Assembly (NCBI GenBank): GCA_965226025.1
Contig: CBDDCD010000001.1
Location: forward strand, 1,798,001-1,862,000
Length of the DNA: 64,000 nucleotides
Direction: 5' to 3'
DNA from: Moanibacter sp965226025
GTDB taxonomy: Bacteria > Verrucomicrobiota > Verrucomicrobiia > Opitutales > UBA2987
Part shown: positions 35,143-42,960 of the stretch, piece after piece
Numbering within the stretch: the stretch's first letter is position 1
Layout: the number at the start of each line of letters is the position of its first letter
The notes under the pieces: model-generated
Databases searched by the model: none
Told to the model about the DNA's origin: nothing
What the model saw: only the letters and a program-made list of their open reading frames with translations
Position numbers and translations under genes: made by a program

Positions 35143-36336
35143 TTACGTCGAATAATTGCGGAAGGCTCGATACATCCCCTCCATATTCGCCCAAGCGTCG
35201 AAGTTTTTCTCGACCCAATCCCGCGCCCGTTCTCTCAAGTCGGTATAAAAGCGGTCGTCCCGTTGTAGTCTTTGCATCGGCTCAAGCCAGCTTGAGGACG
35301 AATGCACATCGACCAGAATCCCGCTTCTGCCGTCCTCGATGGCTTCCGGTATGCCGGCCACCGAGGTTGCCAATACCGGAACCCCCGCCGCCATAGCTTC
35401 ACCGACCGCATTGGGAAATCCGGCTCGGTCTCCATCTTGGGCAATGATCCCAGAAAAGAAGAAGAGATCGGCCCAGGCCAATTGTTCCAATACGAATTCG
35501 AACGGCTTGCTACCCATCAAGGTCACTCTTTCTTCCAGTCCACGTTCCCGAATTCGACTCTCGAGCTGACTGCGAAGGAAGCCCTCTCCGACGATCCGTA
35601 CCTCAATTTCAATACCTTTTGCCAAGGTGCAAGCATAAATCTCAAGCTGGTCGAAGTAGCCCATTTTTTCGACCAGCCGCCCGACACTCAATATACGAAG
35701 GGTCGTCCGAGCAGTTCGAATTGGAGACATCGGCGGGAACCTATCGAACCCGCGCCGAACCAATAGAATGTCGTCCTCCTCTCCGGAAATCTCGAGAAGC
35801 CGGCGCCGTGTCGATTCGCTGGAAGTGCGAGTGAACTCGGCTTCTCTGATCTTGGTTTTCAATAGCCAGTCTCCCCCATTTTTAAAGACATCATAAGCGT
35901 GGCCCTCAATGGAGAATGGTATCTCCGTAAGCTTTTTCAATAAAAGCCCGGCGCTTGCCGGCATGGTAGACCATGCCGCGTGAATCAGGTTGGGAGCGCT
36001 CGCCTTGAATGCGCCGGCATTGATGAGGGCAAAGGAGAAGCCGATGATGGTTTCGCTCAGATTGCCCCAAGAAGGGATGGGAAGCTTTCGAATCTCCTTT
36101 CCGATGGCCCAGAATGCGTGTGGCTTCTTCGCGATCCAATAGGGAATCCACCAGCAGAGTAGAAGCAGTTTCCACTTCGGAAATTGTCTGATGGTCAGCT
36201 TCTCGAATTCCAGATCTCCCCCCCATAGAGAATAGATCTCCAAGTCGATATCCTTAGTCTTCAGAACCCGGATCTCTCGTTGGAAGGTTGTCTCCGTCAG
36301 GACAGGAAAGGTCGTGAATAAATAGGCTATCTTCAA
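35143..36336 (-). CDS. GT4-family glycosyltransferase
   Basis: 397 residues starting with TTG at 36336 ('MKIAYLFTTFPVLTETTFQR'), preceded by GGTGGAAG as a fair ribosome site. The start matches the 'F.P..SETF...EI' opening of colanic-acid/exopolysaccharide GT4 enzymes (WcaL/AmsK-like). 'LRILSVGRLVEKMGYFDQLE' opens the donor domain, and 'FPNAVGEAMAAGVPVLATSV' is the acceptor-close E motif, with 'RAGFPNAVGEA' carrying the second Glu. It is convergent with the GT9 gene and lies 129 bp downstream of the MGDG-synthase-like gene on the same strand. Confidence 0.87.
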   Translation of the reverse strand: MKIAYLFTTFPVLTETTFQREIRVLKTKDIDLEIYSLWGGDLEFEKLTIRQFPKWKLLLLCWWIPYWIAKKPHAFWAIGKEIRKLPIPSWGNLSETIIGFSFALINAGAFKASAPNLIHAAWSTMPASAGLLLKKLTEIPFSIEGHAYDVFKNGGDWLLKTKIREAEFTRTSSESTRRRLLEISGEEDDILLVRRGFDRFPPMSPIRTARTTLRILSVGRLVEKMGYFDQLEIYACTLAKGIEIEVRIVGEGFLRSQLESRIRERGLEERVTLMGSKPFEFVLEQLAWADLFFFSGIIAQDGDRAGFPNAVGEAMAAGVPVLATSVAGIPEAIEDGRSGILVDVHSSSSWLEPMQRLQRDDRFYTDLRERARDWVEKNFDAWANMEGMYRAFRNYST

Positions 36337-36464
36337 GCTGCTTCCACCCCGCTTAGTTTTTTGAACACGTTCTGGAATCTAACATGCTGGTATTCCACAT
36401 CGTGCAGGTGACAAGGTTCGAGAGCATCCGAGCCCCGATACTCCCGCAGGGCGGCTTTGATGCT

Positions 36465-37622
36465 TTACGGAATCCCGGTCAATTCCCGGATCATCGCCTC
36501 GGGACCAGCATCCACCCTTAAGGCTAGCATGTTTTTTTGACATTCGAGGTACTCTCCCGAGAAATCAACCCACCTTCCCACGGTTTCGCTGAACTCTCTC
36601 TCGTTTTTGATCAGTCCAGCCGCCTTGTGCTTGAGAAAGTAGCGGAGGGTGAGTCTTTCCTGAGGCATCAAGCCACCCATTCCGTTGAAGATTATAGGAC
36701 AGCCGAAATAGAGCGCTTCGGCGCTTGTGTTCGATCCGGGACGCGTCACCAAGACGCTGCTCACTTCAATCAGCTTCGGAACCTGGGTGCTGAATCCCTC
36801 AAGGAAAATCGGAAAGTCAGGATTCCGCTCCCTCCAACGTTTCAGGAGCTGGTAGAGGCCTTCATCCTTACCGCAGATGACAATGACCTGAAGTCGATCA
36901 GAAAAGCCCATCAAAACCTCCAGCAGGAGTCGGTGGTGGTTAGCGCCCGAACTGGCAGCCGCCAGGAGAACAGTAAACCGATCCCCATCCAGTCCCAGCA
37001 CGTTGCGACGAAACTCAGCCTTCTCCGCTTCGCTCATCGGGGAGGCGAAACTCTCTGGAGGAAAGAGGTTTTGGATGATCCTGGTTCTCTCTGCAGCTAT
37101 CCCAAGCTTTAGCGCAAAGCGCGCCGTCTCATCGGTGCGGGCGTAAAACAGATCGGCCTCCCGATCAACCCAGTTGCGACTGAATCCCGAGCCACCGGTG
37201 AATTCTCCGCAATAGGTTGCGCACTTAAGCTCCCTATTCTGCAGTACTTTCCGGGCGAATCGAAAATAGCCGCGATTCGTTGAATCGTGAACGCTTACGA
37301 TGGCGTCGGGTTCAAATTCCAACAAGACTCGACGAAAATAGGAGTATCCGAAGAGTGTCAGCCTGGCATTTACCAACATGAAGGCTTCCACCACCCACCA
37401 ATAGAGATTGTGCAGAAGCGGGGCAGTTCTTTGAATCAAGTTGTAACAACCCACGCCAAGACTGATCAGGGTTGACGACCCTTCGAGAATTTCCTCGACC
37501 CTGACTTCGATTTTCTCCCCATGTAATTTCCGAATCCAGGACTGTAAGGCTCGCGCTCTTGCATTGTGTCCCCCACCCGTCCCTGAGGTCAAAACAAGGA
37601 TCCTCAGATTTGGCCCGGACAT
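36465..37622 (-). CDS. MGDG-synthase-like (GT28) processive lipid glycosyltransferase
   Basis: 385 residues from ATG 37622 (a GTG three codons upstream, next to the synthase stop, is an alternative). 'RILVLTSGTGGGHNARARAL' is the N-terminal glycine-rich/His motif of monogalactosyldiacylglycerol synthases and MurG relatives. 'TVLLAAASSGANHHRLLLEV' opens the donor domain, and 'LVTRPGSNTSAEALYFGCPI' is the sugar-nucleotide site. These enzymes glycosylate diacylglycerol, ceramide-like or other lipid acceptors at the membrane. It directly follows the beta-ketoacyl synthase gene, so the acceptor is probably the lipid that synthase helps to make. Confidence 0.85.
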   Translation of the reverse strand: MSGPNLRILVLTSGTGGGHNARARALQSWIRKLHGEKIEVRVEEILEGSSTLISLGVGCYNLIQRTAPLLHNLYWWVVEAFMLVNARLTLFGYSYFRRVLLEFEPDAIVSVHDSTNRGYFRFARKVLQNRELKCATYCGEFTGGSGFSRNWVDREADLFYARTDETARFALKLGIAAERTRIIQNLFPPESFASPMSEAEKAEFRRNVLGLDGDRFTVLLAAASSGANHHRLLLEVLMGFSDRLQVIVICGKDEGLYQLLKRWRERNPDFPIFLEGFSTQVPKLIEVSSVLVTRPGSNTSAEALYFGCPIIFNGMGGLMPQERLTLRYFLKHKAAGLIKNEREFSETVGRWVDFSGEYLECQKNMLALRVDAGPEAMIRELTGIP

Positions 37623-37631
37623 TTCGCACAC

Positions 37632-38900
37632 TCAAGAGCCGTTGTAACCGCCAAAGACCAAGGAGACATTGGTTCCGCCGAAACCGCTACTGTTGCTTAC
37701 CACAATTTTGGGCTTTGTGTCTCTCGAAGTCCGAATGATCTCCAGATCCTCCCCTTCCGGCTCAAGCTCCTCAATGTGAGCAGATCCCGGTATGAATCCC
37801 TCGCTCATGCCCAACACGCAAAACGAAGCTTCCATGACACTGGCCAAAGACAATCCATGTCCGGTGAGCGCCTTCGTGCTGCTGATGGCGGGCCGGCCAT
37901 TCCCATTTTCGAAAGTCCGGCGCAGCGCCCTGACCTCCGATAAGTCGCCCGCAAAAGTCGAAGGGGCGTGGGCATTCACGTAGTCCACCTCCTCCCGCGA
38001 GACGCGGGCGGAGCGTAACGCATTTTCCATCGCAGCGGATAGACCTTCACCTTGCGGATGAGAGATCACAACATGGTACCCATCCGACGCCTGTCCCCAA
38101 CCGAGAAATTCGGAATAGATCGGCGCCCCTCGTTTGCGCGCCACCTCATCGCTTTCCAGAATCATGGCCGCGGCACCCCCGGTCCCCACGAATCCATCCC
38201 GCTTTCTGTCGAAGGGCCGGGAAGAACGATCCGGGTCCTTTGAGACGGAGAGCGAACGCATAGCCGCGAAGGGCAATATGTTCTCCAGGTCTCCATCTTC
38301 TGCCCCGACAACAATCATCCTGTCCTGGCGACCGCAGGCAATCTCGTCATGACCATAGCCCAGTGCGTGCCCCGAAGATGAACAGGCCGAGACAAACCCC
38401 AATGAAGCCCCCTTGATACCGAGAGAGGCAACCAGATTGAAATTGACGGTACCTGCGACCGACGAAACGATTCCCATGGGTGAACAACGCATCACGCCAC
38501 GCCGATGCAAACGATCCATGTTCCGATGGATGTTCGACATTGATCCGGCCGAGGCCGAGAAGAGTCCGGTTCGTTCATTAGAGACCTCCTCTCTGGACAA
38601 GCCTGAGTCTACGATCGCCTGATCGACCGCGCATTGGGCATACAACCCATGGGGCGCCATCGTGCGCAAGGCATCCACCTTGACCTTTTCCTTACCGGGA
38701 AATTTCCAGTCTTCCGGATCGTTCGAATCAGTCTCGAACTCCTTAACTGTTCCCGCGACTTTGACCGGACTGCTATCGATCTGGAAAGGTGGGTAGAGCT
38801 CAATCCCGTGCTGAAGCTCCTTGAGATTTCGCGAGACCGTCGCCTTTTCGTTTCCGATACTCGTGATGAACCCGATCCCGGTAACGACAACTCTCGGCAT
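37632..38900 (-). CDS. Beta-ketoacyl-ACP synthase (FabF-like KAS)
   Basis: 422 residues from ATG 38900 ('MPRVVVTGIGFITSIGNEKA'). A longer frame to 38957 reads into repeat A3 and is rejected. The catalytic triad is intact but in divergent settings: Cys173 ('FVSACSSSGHALG'), His311 ('VNAHAPST' where FabF has NAHGTST) and His348 ('STKALTGHGLSLAS'). It should perform decarboxylative Claisen condensation on an ACP-bound acyl chain. Sequence and context (next to an ACP-dehydratase fusion and a lipid glycosyltransferase) point to a specialised fatty-acyl or polyketide-like chain rather than the housekeeping FabF. Ribosome site GAAGGTG before the ATG. Confidence 0.87.
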   Translation of the reverse strand: MPRVVVTGIGFITSIGNEKATVSRNLKELQHGIELYPPFQIDSSPVKVAGTVKEFETDSNDPEDWKFPGKEKVKVDALRTMAPHGLYAQCAVDQAIVDSGLSREEVSNERTGLFSASAGSMSNIHRNMDRLHRRGVMRCSPMGIVSSVAGTVNFNLVASLGIKGASLGFVSACSSSGHALGYGHDEIACGRQDRMIVVGAEDGDLENILPFAAMRSLSVSKDPDRSSRPFDRKRDGFVGTGGAAAMILESDEVARKRGAPIYSEFLGWGQASDGYHVVISHPQGEGLSAAMENALRSARVSREEVDYVNAHAPSTFAGDLSEVRALRRTFENGNGRPAISSTKALTGHGLSLASVMEASFCVLGMSEGFIPGSAHIEELEPEGEDLEIIRTSRDTKPKIVVSNSSGFGGTNVSLVFGGYNGS

Positions 38901-38928
38901 CACCTTCAATTTCTTCTGTGTCCTTTTG

Positions 38929-38997
38929 CTAGGAGTCTGTCGGACGGACCTAGCCACTTGGGAAGCAATCGAACGTCAGAGTCCGACAGACTCCTTG
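38929..38997 (-). repeat. Palindromic repeat family A, copy A3
   Basis: CTAGGAGTCTGTCGGAC ... GTCCGACAGACTCCTTG, 16 of 17 arm positions complementary; core in reverse orientation (CACTTGGGAAGCAATCGAAC). The stop codon of the ACP-dehydratase gene (38976-38978) lies inside it, so its last eight residues ('KDKESVGL') are partly repeat-encoded. Confidence 0.88.
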
Positions 38998-39833
38998 TCC
39001 TTATAGGTAAAAGACAATGAGAGATCTTCAATAAAGGCAACTTTTTCCCCTTCCGCGACAATCGCTCCCTTGAAGACTGCCAATGGGTGCCTGACTCGAA
39101 TCAATTGGACATCCAAGACCAGCACGTCACCTGGCCGGCACACCCGATGGCACCTCACCCCGTTGCAGGAAACAAATAGAACGCTATTGGGATCGACCAT
39201 GCCCTTGAGATCCGAATTCTCGCAGCAGAGAAGAAATAGAACGGATAACTGCCCGAGCGCCTCGATCATCAGTGATGCCGGGAACACAGGATTGTCCTTG
39301 AAGTGCCCTTCCAGAAATCGCTCATCCCCCTTTATTTCGTAGCGCCCCTCCGCCTCTCGCTCCCTCAGCACCGCCTCCTGTAGAAACAAGAATGGGTGTT
39401 GATAGGGGACCACCGCGGCGATCTGGTCCACCGCCAGATGCTTCGGCCTCTGAGGCATTGGAATCCCCTCAATTTTACACTGAATGAGGGTCTTGACATC
39501 GTCCAAGGTCCGCAGCTCGAGCAGCTCGTCGTTCTGGATAGAAACGTTGAGGGTCTCTTCCACCAGCATCACAATCTCAAGCATCAGGAGAGAATCAACC
39601 CCAAGATCGTCGACAATACGTAGGTCCTCACCTCCCAGCTTAAGGCGGGTTCGAAATTCGGGCTCGACGAATCGTTCGATGATACCCAGCACGATGACCG
39701 GCAGATTCTCCGTATCCCCGTCCCGTCGATAGGCAATCGCCGCTTCAACTGTCTCAGGTGAACAGCGGCGCAGAGATTCTTTCAGTTGTCCCTCAAGCTC
39801 CGCGGAAAAAGTACCTGTTTGTTCAACCGACAT
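38976..39833 (-). CDS. Acyl carrier protein-FabZ-type dehydratase fusion
   Basis: 285 residues. Residues about 45-122 are an ACP: the phosphopantetheine attachment Ser81 is in 'DDLGVDSLLMLEIVMLVEE'. Residues about 130-278 are a hot-dog 3-hydroxyacyl-ACP dehydratase: His146 ('VPYQHPFLFLQ'), 'FLEGHFKDNPVFPASLMIEA' with Glu191, and a final beta sheet. FabZ is normally separate from ACP; here the carrier is tethered to the dehydratase. With the adjacent KAS it could run two steps of an elongation cycle on a dedicated carrier. No ketoreductase or enoyl reductase is encoded nearby, so those steps would borrow FabG/FabI. The C-terminus ends inside repeat A3, hinting that the repeat replaced the original stop. 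Confidence 0.87.
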   Translation of the reverse strand: MSVEQTGTFSAELEGQLKESLRRCSPETVEAAIAYRRDGDTENLPVIVLGIIERFVEPEFRTRLKLGGEDLRIVDDLGVDSLLMLEIVMLVEETLNVSIQNDELLELRTLDDVKTLIQCKIEGIPMPQRPKHLAVDQIAAVVPYQHPFLFLQEAVLREREAEGRYEIKGDERFLEGHFKDNPVFPASLMIEALGQLSVLFLLCCENSDLKGMVDPNSVLFVSCNGVRCHRVCRPGDVLVLDVQLIRVRHPLAVFKGAIVAEGEKVAFIEDLSLSFTYKDKESVGL

Positions 39834-40154
39834 GGGAAAACACCGATTCCTTAGACCGAATCCTTTCGTGGAAATTTAGAATAACGCTTGGATGGCTGCA
39901 TTTACTCTCAATCGGCCGCGGTCTGTCCAGATGCGAATTATTCCAAGTCATGGGCGCAACGGCGCAACCAGAGCCCTTCGCTACTGCAATGGGTATTCCA
40001 TGTCAAGAACCTATCCCCCTATTGGAGTTGCGGAGATTCCCATTTTAGGCTAGGAGTCTGTCGAAACTGTTTGACTCGATTGCTTTGCAAGGTGCAGAAC
40101 TCTTCCGACAGATTCTCAGCAGTCGAGCTAAACAATGGTTCAATTTCGACCGCA
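39834..40154. other. 321-bp gap holding repeat A4
   Basis: Upstream region shared by the divergent ACP-dehydratase gene and the small TPR gene. Apart from repeat A4 (40050-40119) I see no coding region or clear promoter motif. A plus frame opening at 39888 merely reads through the repeat into the TPR gene. Confidence 0.6.
40050..40119 (+). repeat. Palindromic repeat family A, copy A4
   Basis: CTAGGAGTCTGTCGAA ... TTCCGACAGATTCTCAG with core CTCGATTGCTTTGCAAG in forward orientation. It ends 35 bp before the TPR gene's ATG. Confidence 0.82.
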
Positions 40155-40505
40155 ATGTCCGGAAATGCCAGCTTGAGCATGGTAGAAGAGGCGACCCTCG
40201 ACTACACATTGGGAGACAACGCCTCAGCTTTGACAAAGCTGAACCAGGTGGTTGAGAACGAACCCGAATGTTTCGAAGCCTGGCATGCCCTGACTGAAGT
40301 CTACTTCTCAGTCCGAGATCTGGAACGGGCATTGCAAGCGGCCCAGAAGGCATACGGACTTCGCCCCAAGGACGTGCATATCAACACCAGCCTGTCTCGA
40401 ATTTGGATGGAAAAGGGCGAGAAAGCGACTGCCGAAAAATTTGGGGCTCAGGCCCGGCTTCTGGGGTGGAAGACAGAGTTAAAAGAACCCGAGTCGTCAG
40501 ATTGA
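40155..40505 (+). CDS. Small TPR protein
   Basis: 116 residues from ATG 40155. Three TPR-like helical pairs: 'DYTLGDNASALTKLNQVVEN', 'CFEAWHALTEVYFSVRDLER' and 'DVHINTSLSRIWMEKGEKAT'. No signal peptide, so cytoplasmic. It ends 62 bp before accA on the same strand and probably shares its transcript; verrucomicrobial accA genes with a small upstream TPR gene would make an adaptor role plausible, but that is only an inference. The upstream in-frame extension crosses repeat A4 and is rejected. Confidence 0.72.
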   Translation: MSGNASLSMVEEATLDYTLGDNASALTKLNQVVENEPECFEAWHALTEVYFSVRDLERALQAAQKAYGLRPKDVHINTSLSRIWMEKGEKATAEKFGAQARLLGWKTELKEPESSD

Positions 40506-40511
40506 TATCCG

Positions 40512-40548
40512 CTACGAATCTGTCGGGCTTTCCACTTTGCAATGGACC
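40512..40548 (-). repeat. Half copy of repeat family A upstream of accA
   Basis: CTACGAATCTGTCGGGC followed by CACTTTGCAA is the left arm and part of the core; the right arm is missing. It ends about 20 bp before the accA start, so it lies in the leader. Confidence 0.55.
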
Positions 40549-40567
40549 CAATTTGAGGATCGTAGAA

Positions 40568-41602
40568 ATGGCCGAAGATAGACCACCATTTTTGCTCGAT
40601 TTTGAAAAACCGATTCGGGAGCTTGAAAAGCAGCTGGACGGACTGCGGCAGTCTTCTCGGGCAAACCAATTGGATGTCTCAGACGAAATAGCCGCGATCG
40701 AGAGGAAGATCAAGACCACGGAACGCGAAATCTACACGAATCTGACTGCATGGCAGAGGGTTCAGATTGCGAGACATCAGAATCGTCCCTACTCCCTCGA
40801 TTATATCCATGCGATATTCGAGGATTTCCAGGAACTGCACGGAGACCGGAGATTCGGAGACGACCAGGCCCTAATTGGTGGTAGCGCTTTTTTCGAAAGT
40901 CGATCCATCATGATTGTGGCTCAACAAAAGGGACGCAATACCAAGGAGAATCTGCGGCGAAACTTCGGCATGCCCCAAGCCGAAGGGTACCGAAAAGCGC
41001 TTCGGTTGATGGAGACCGCGGCCAAATTTGGAATGCCCATTGTTACTTTTATCGACACACCAGGAGCATATCCAGGCATTGAGTCGGAAGAGAGACACGT
41101 CGCGGAAGCGATCGCACTCAACCAACGGATAATGAGCTCCCTGAGAGTTCCTATAATTTCGGTGATCATCGGTGAGGGCGGTTCCGGAGGAGCATTGGGA
41201 ATTGGCCTATCAGACTGCATTCTGATCCTCGAAAACGCCTACTTCTCAGTGATCTCGCCGGAAGGTTGTGCCGCTATTCTCTGGAGGAATCGCGCCCAGG
41301 CGCCCCAAGCTGCCGAAGCTCTTAAGCTCAACGCACAGGATCTGATGCGTTTCGGTATCGCCGACGGGGTGATTGAGGAACCCTTTGGCGGCGCTCACCG
41401 AGATCACCGGAAAGCGGCTTCCAGTTTAGAGGCTGCCCTCTCCTCCAAACTCGGCGAATTAAGAAAGCTGTCCCCTAAGAACCTCAAGGCGCGCCGCTAC
41501 CAGAAATTCCGCTCCATCGGTGTGTTCGAAGAGCCGGGTATTGAAGATAAGACCAGCACGTTTCCCAATCCCCCTTCAACCGCGGCCAGCGACGCTTCCT
41601 AG
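40568..41602 (+). CDS. accA: Acetyl-CoA carboxylase carboxyltransferase subunit alpha
   Basis: 344 residues from ATG 40568 ('MAEDRPPFLLDFEKPIRELE'), with GAGGATCG as ribosome site; an upstream extension reads through the half repeat. An N-terminal coiled-coil pair (13-65) is followed by the crotonase-fold core with 'RPYSLDYIHAIFEDFQELHG', 'QQKGRNTKENLRRNFGMPQA', 'TFIDTPGAYPGIESEERHVA' and 'VIIGEGGSGGALGIGLSD'. With AccB, AccC and AccD it makes malonyl-CoA for fatty acids. These partners are not in the window. Placement next to a specialised lipid locus may be coincidental. Confidence 0.95.
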   Translation: MAEDRPPFLLDFEKPIRELEKQLDGLRQSSRANQLDVSDEIAAIERKIKTTEREIYTNLTAWQRVQIARHQNRPYSLDYIHAIFEDFQELHGDRRFGDDQALIGGSAFFESRSIMIVAQQKGRNTKENLRRNFGMPQAEGYRKALRLMETAAKFGMPIVTFIDTPGAYPGIESEERHVAEAIALNQRIMSSLRVPIISVIIGEGGSGGALGIGLSDCILILENAYFSVISPEGCAAILWRNRAQAPQAAEALKLNAQDLMRFGIADGVIEEPFGGAHRDHRKAASSLEAALSSKLGELRKLSPKNLKARRYQKFRSIGVFEEPGIEDKTSTFPNPPSTAASDAS

Positions 41603-41751
41603 GAAGATGCCGGAATTCGCTTTGCAATTTCACGAAGCAGTCGCGCCATCTGGAATCGTTCGTGGTTTGCGGCCGATTCCAACGCCGGTATCTTCCAGGT
41701 CGCTCTGCTCCGAACCAGACGGAAATTGAGACAAAGAAAAACTTGGAGCAT
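41599..41751 (-). CDS. Small basic protein of unknown function, downstream of the metallo-hydrolase
   Basis: 50 residues from ATG 41751: 'MLQVFLCLNFRLVRSRATWK', then 'IPALESAANHERFQMARLLR' and 'EIAKRIPASS'. It starts 30 bp after the metallo-hydrolase stop on the same strand and ends overlapping the accA stop by three bases. Natural-looking composition and the operon position support it; lack of any recognised family weighs against. An overlapping plus-strand frame at 41607 looks less protein-like. Confidence 0.45.
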   Translation of the reverse strand: MLQVFLCLNFRLVRSRATWKIPALESAANHERFQMARLLREIAKRIPASS

Positions 41752-41781
41752 CGAAACCCCAGCCAAATGGACAATTCAGCA

Positions 41782-42561
41782 CTACAATTGCACTCTCAGC
41801 CCATCATAGGCGAGGGATATCCCCTCCGGCAAAGTCCGATCGCAGGTTTCGTGGTCTACCATAAAGGCCATGTGAGTAAAGTAGGTTTGCGGTGCGCCGA
41901 TATCGAGGGCGGTTTCGACAGCTTCATCGATTGACATATGGGTGGGGTGTTTCCTCGGCTGTAGGGCATCGAGAACAACGAGATCGGCTCCTCGAGCCAT
42001 GTCCCGTTGGTGCCTATCGACCTCAACGCAATCGGTATAATAGACAGCTTTTCTTCCGGTGCTGTTCTCGATAAAGACCAACCCAAGCACCTGCATGTCA
42101 CCATGTGGGAGAAGGGTTGACCGAACCTCGCCGCCTTCCAATGCGAGCCTGGCGGGCATCTCCAGGAGTTGGAAAGCAGGATAGTATCTTCGGACCGGGA
42201 TTTCCCGATCGGCATACGGGAAAACGCTGCGAACTCTCTCAAGACCGGCCTTAGTGCTGTAAACCGGAAGAGCGGTGCTTCCGCGAATCGTACAGAAACG
42301 ACGTAGATCGTCCATTCCCAATATATGGTCCGCATGTCCATGAGTTAAGATGAAGGTATCAACCTGCCTGATATCGTTCGCCAGACACTGCATGCGGAAC
42401 TCCTGGCCCGCATCGACCTGAATGTGGATGCGATCCATGACTACGTGGATGCTCGGCCGGGTGCGCCAGTTTTTGGGATTCTCCAAATCGAGATCCGGGC
42501 TGTCGTGAGCAATCATCGGCACCCCCTGAGAGGTTCCGGTTCCAAGAAAAATTACCTCCAT
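41782..42561 (-). CDS. Metallo-beta-lactamase-fold hydrolase (PhnP/RNase Z-like)
   Basis: 259 residues from ATG 42561 ('MEVIFLGTGTSQGVPMIAHD', the canonical opening). A longer frame to 42852 reads through repeat C1 and is rejected. Metal ligands: 'LTHGHADHILGMDDLR' (HxHxDH), a later His in 'TLLPHGDMQVLG', Asp in 'YYTDCVEVD', and 'YFTHMAFMVDH' for the last histidine. The GTGTSxGxP start groups it with PhnP/cyclic phosphodiesterases and YcbJ-type proteins. Substrate unknown; RNA or nucleotide phosphodiester is usual for this subgroup. A 50-residue gene follows. Confidence 0.85.
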   Translation of the reverse strand: MEVIFLGTGTSQGVPMIAHDSPDLDLENPKNWRTRPSIHVVMDRIHIQVDAGQEFRMQCLANDIRQVDTFILTHGHADHILGMDDLRRFCTIRGSTALPVYSTKAGLERVRSVFPYADREIPVRRYYPAFQLLEMPARLALEGGEVRSTLLPHGDMQVLGLVFIENSTGRKAVYYTDCVEVDRHQRDMARGADLVVLDALQPRKHPTHMSIDEAVETALDIGAPQTYFTHMAFMVDHETCDRTLPEGISLAYDGLRVQL

Positions 42562-42960
42562 CCCAATCTGTTCGAGTGGCTCTAAGGGACAGATAAGATC
42601 GAGAGATGGCAACAGGATATGTAAATCTAGGCAGGTGAAACGGCAACCGCCTGATGCGGGCCGACGAATGGAATCCTGAAATCCAATGCCGCCAACAGAA
42701 AGAGCCGCAATCAATGGACAAGGTTCGGGACAAGGTTTGCTCCCCTGAATTCTGAGCGAGTTAACAGAGAAGTCACTCCTGATCGACTTGAGAAAGTAAC
42801 TCCGACTTCCCTGGTAACCTCGTCCCGAAACTTGCCTATCTCGGAATAGCACAGCGACGACGGATCGACCGCACTACTGTGAATACCAACATATTACCCT
42901 CCAAAACCTATTTGAAGAGCTAACTTCTGATAGTTAGGGCAATAGAGATCAATCGGAGAG
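42562..42960. other. 399-bp gap holding repeat C1
   Basis: Contains repeat C1 (42717-42836). The rest (42562-42716 and 42837-42960) is anonymous; the only open frame is the false N-terminal extension of the hydrolase. No terminator or RNA gene recognised. Confidence 0.6.
42717..42836 (+). repeat. Palindromic repeat family C, copy C1
   Basis: 120 bp. Left arm GACAAGGTTCGGGACAAGG, right arm CCTCGTCCCGAAACTTGCC (imperfect complement). It shares length, left arm and the following GTTTGCTCC block with C2. It is 124 bp past the Xer gene stop. Confidence 0.82.

Noticed and set aside
42562..42852. 97-residue N-terminal extension of the metallo-hydrolase
   Set aside because: Encoded by repeat C1 and flanks; the canonical 'MEVIFLGTGTSQG' start is at 42561.
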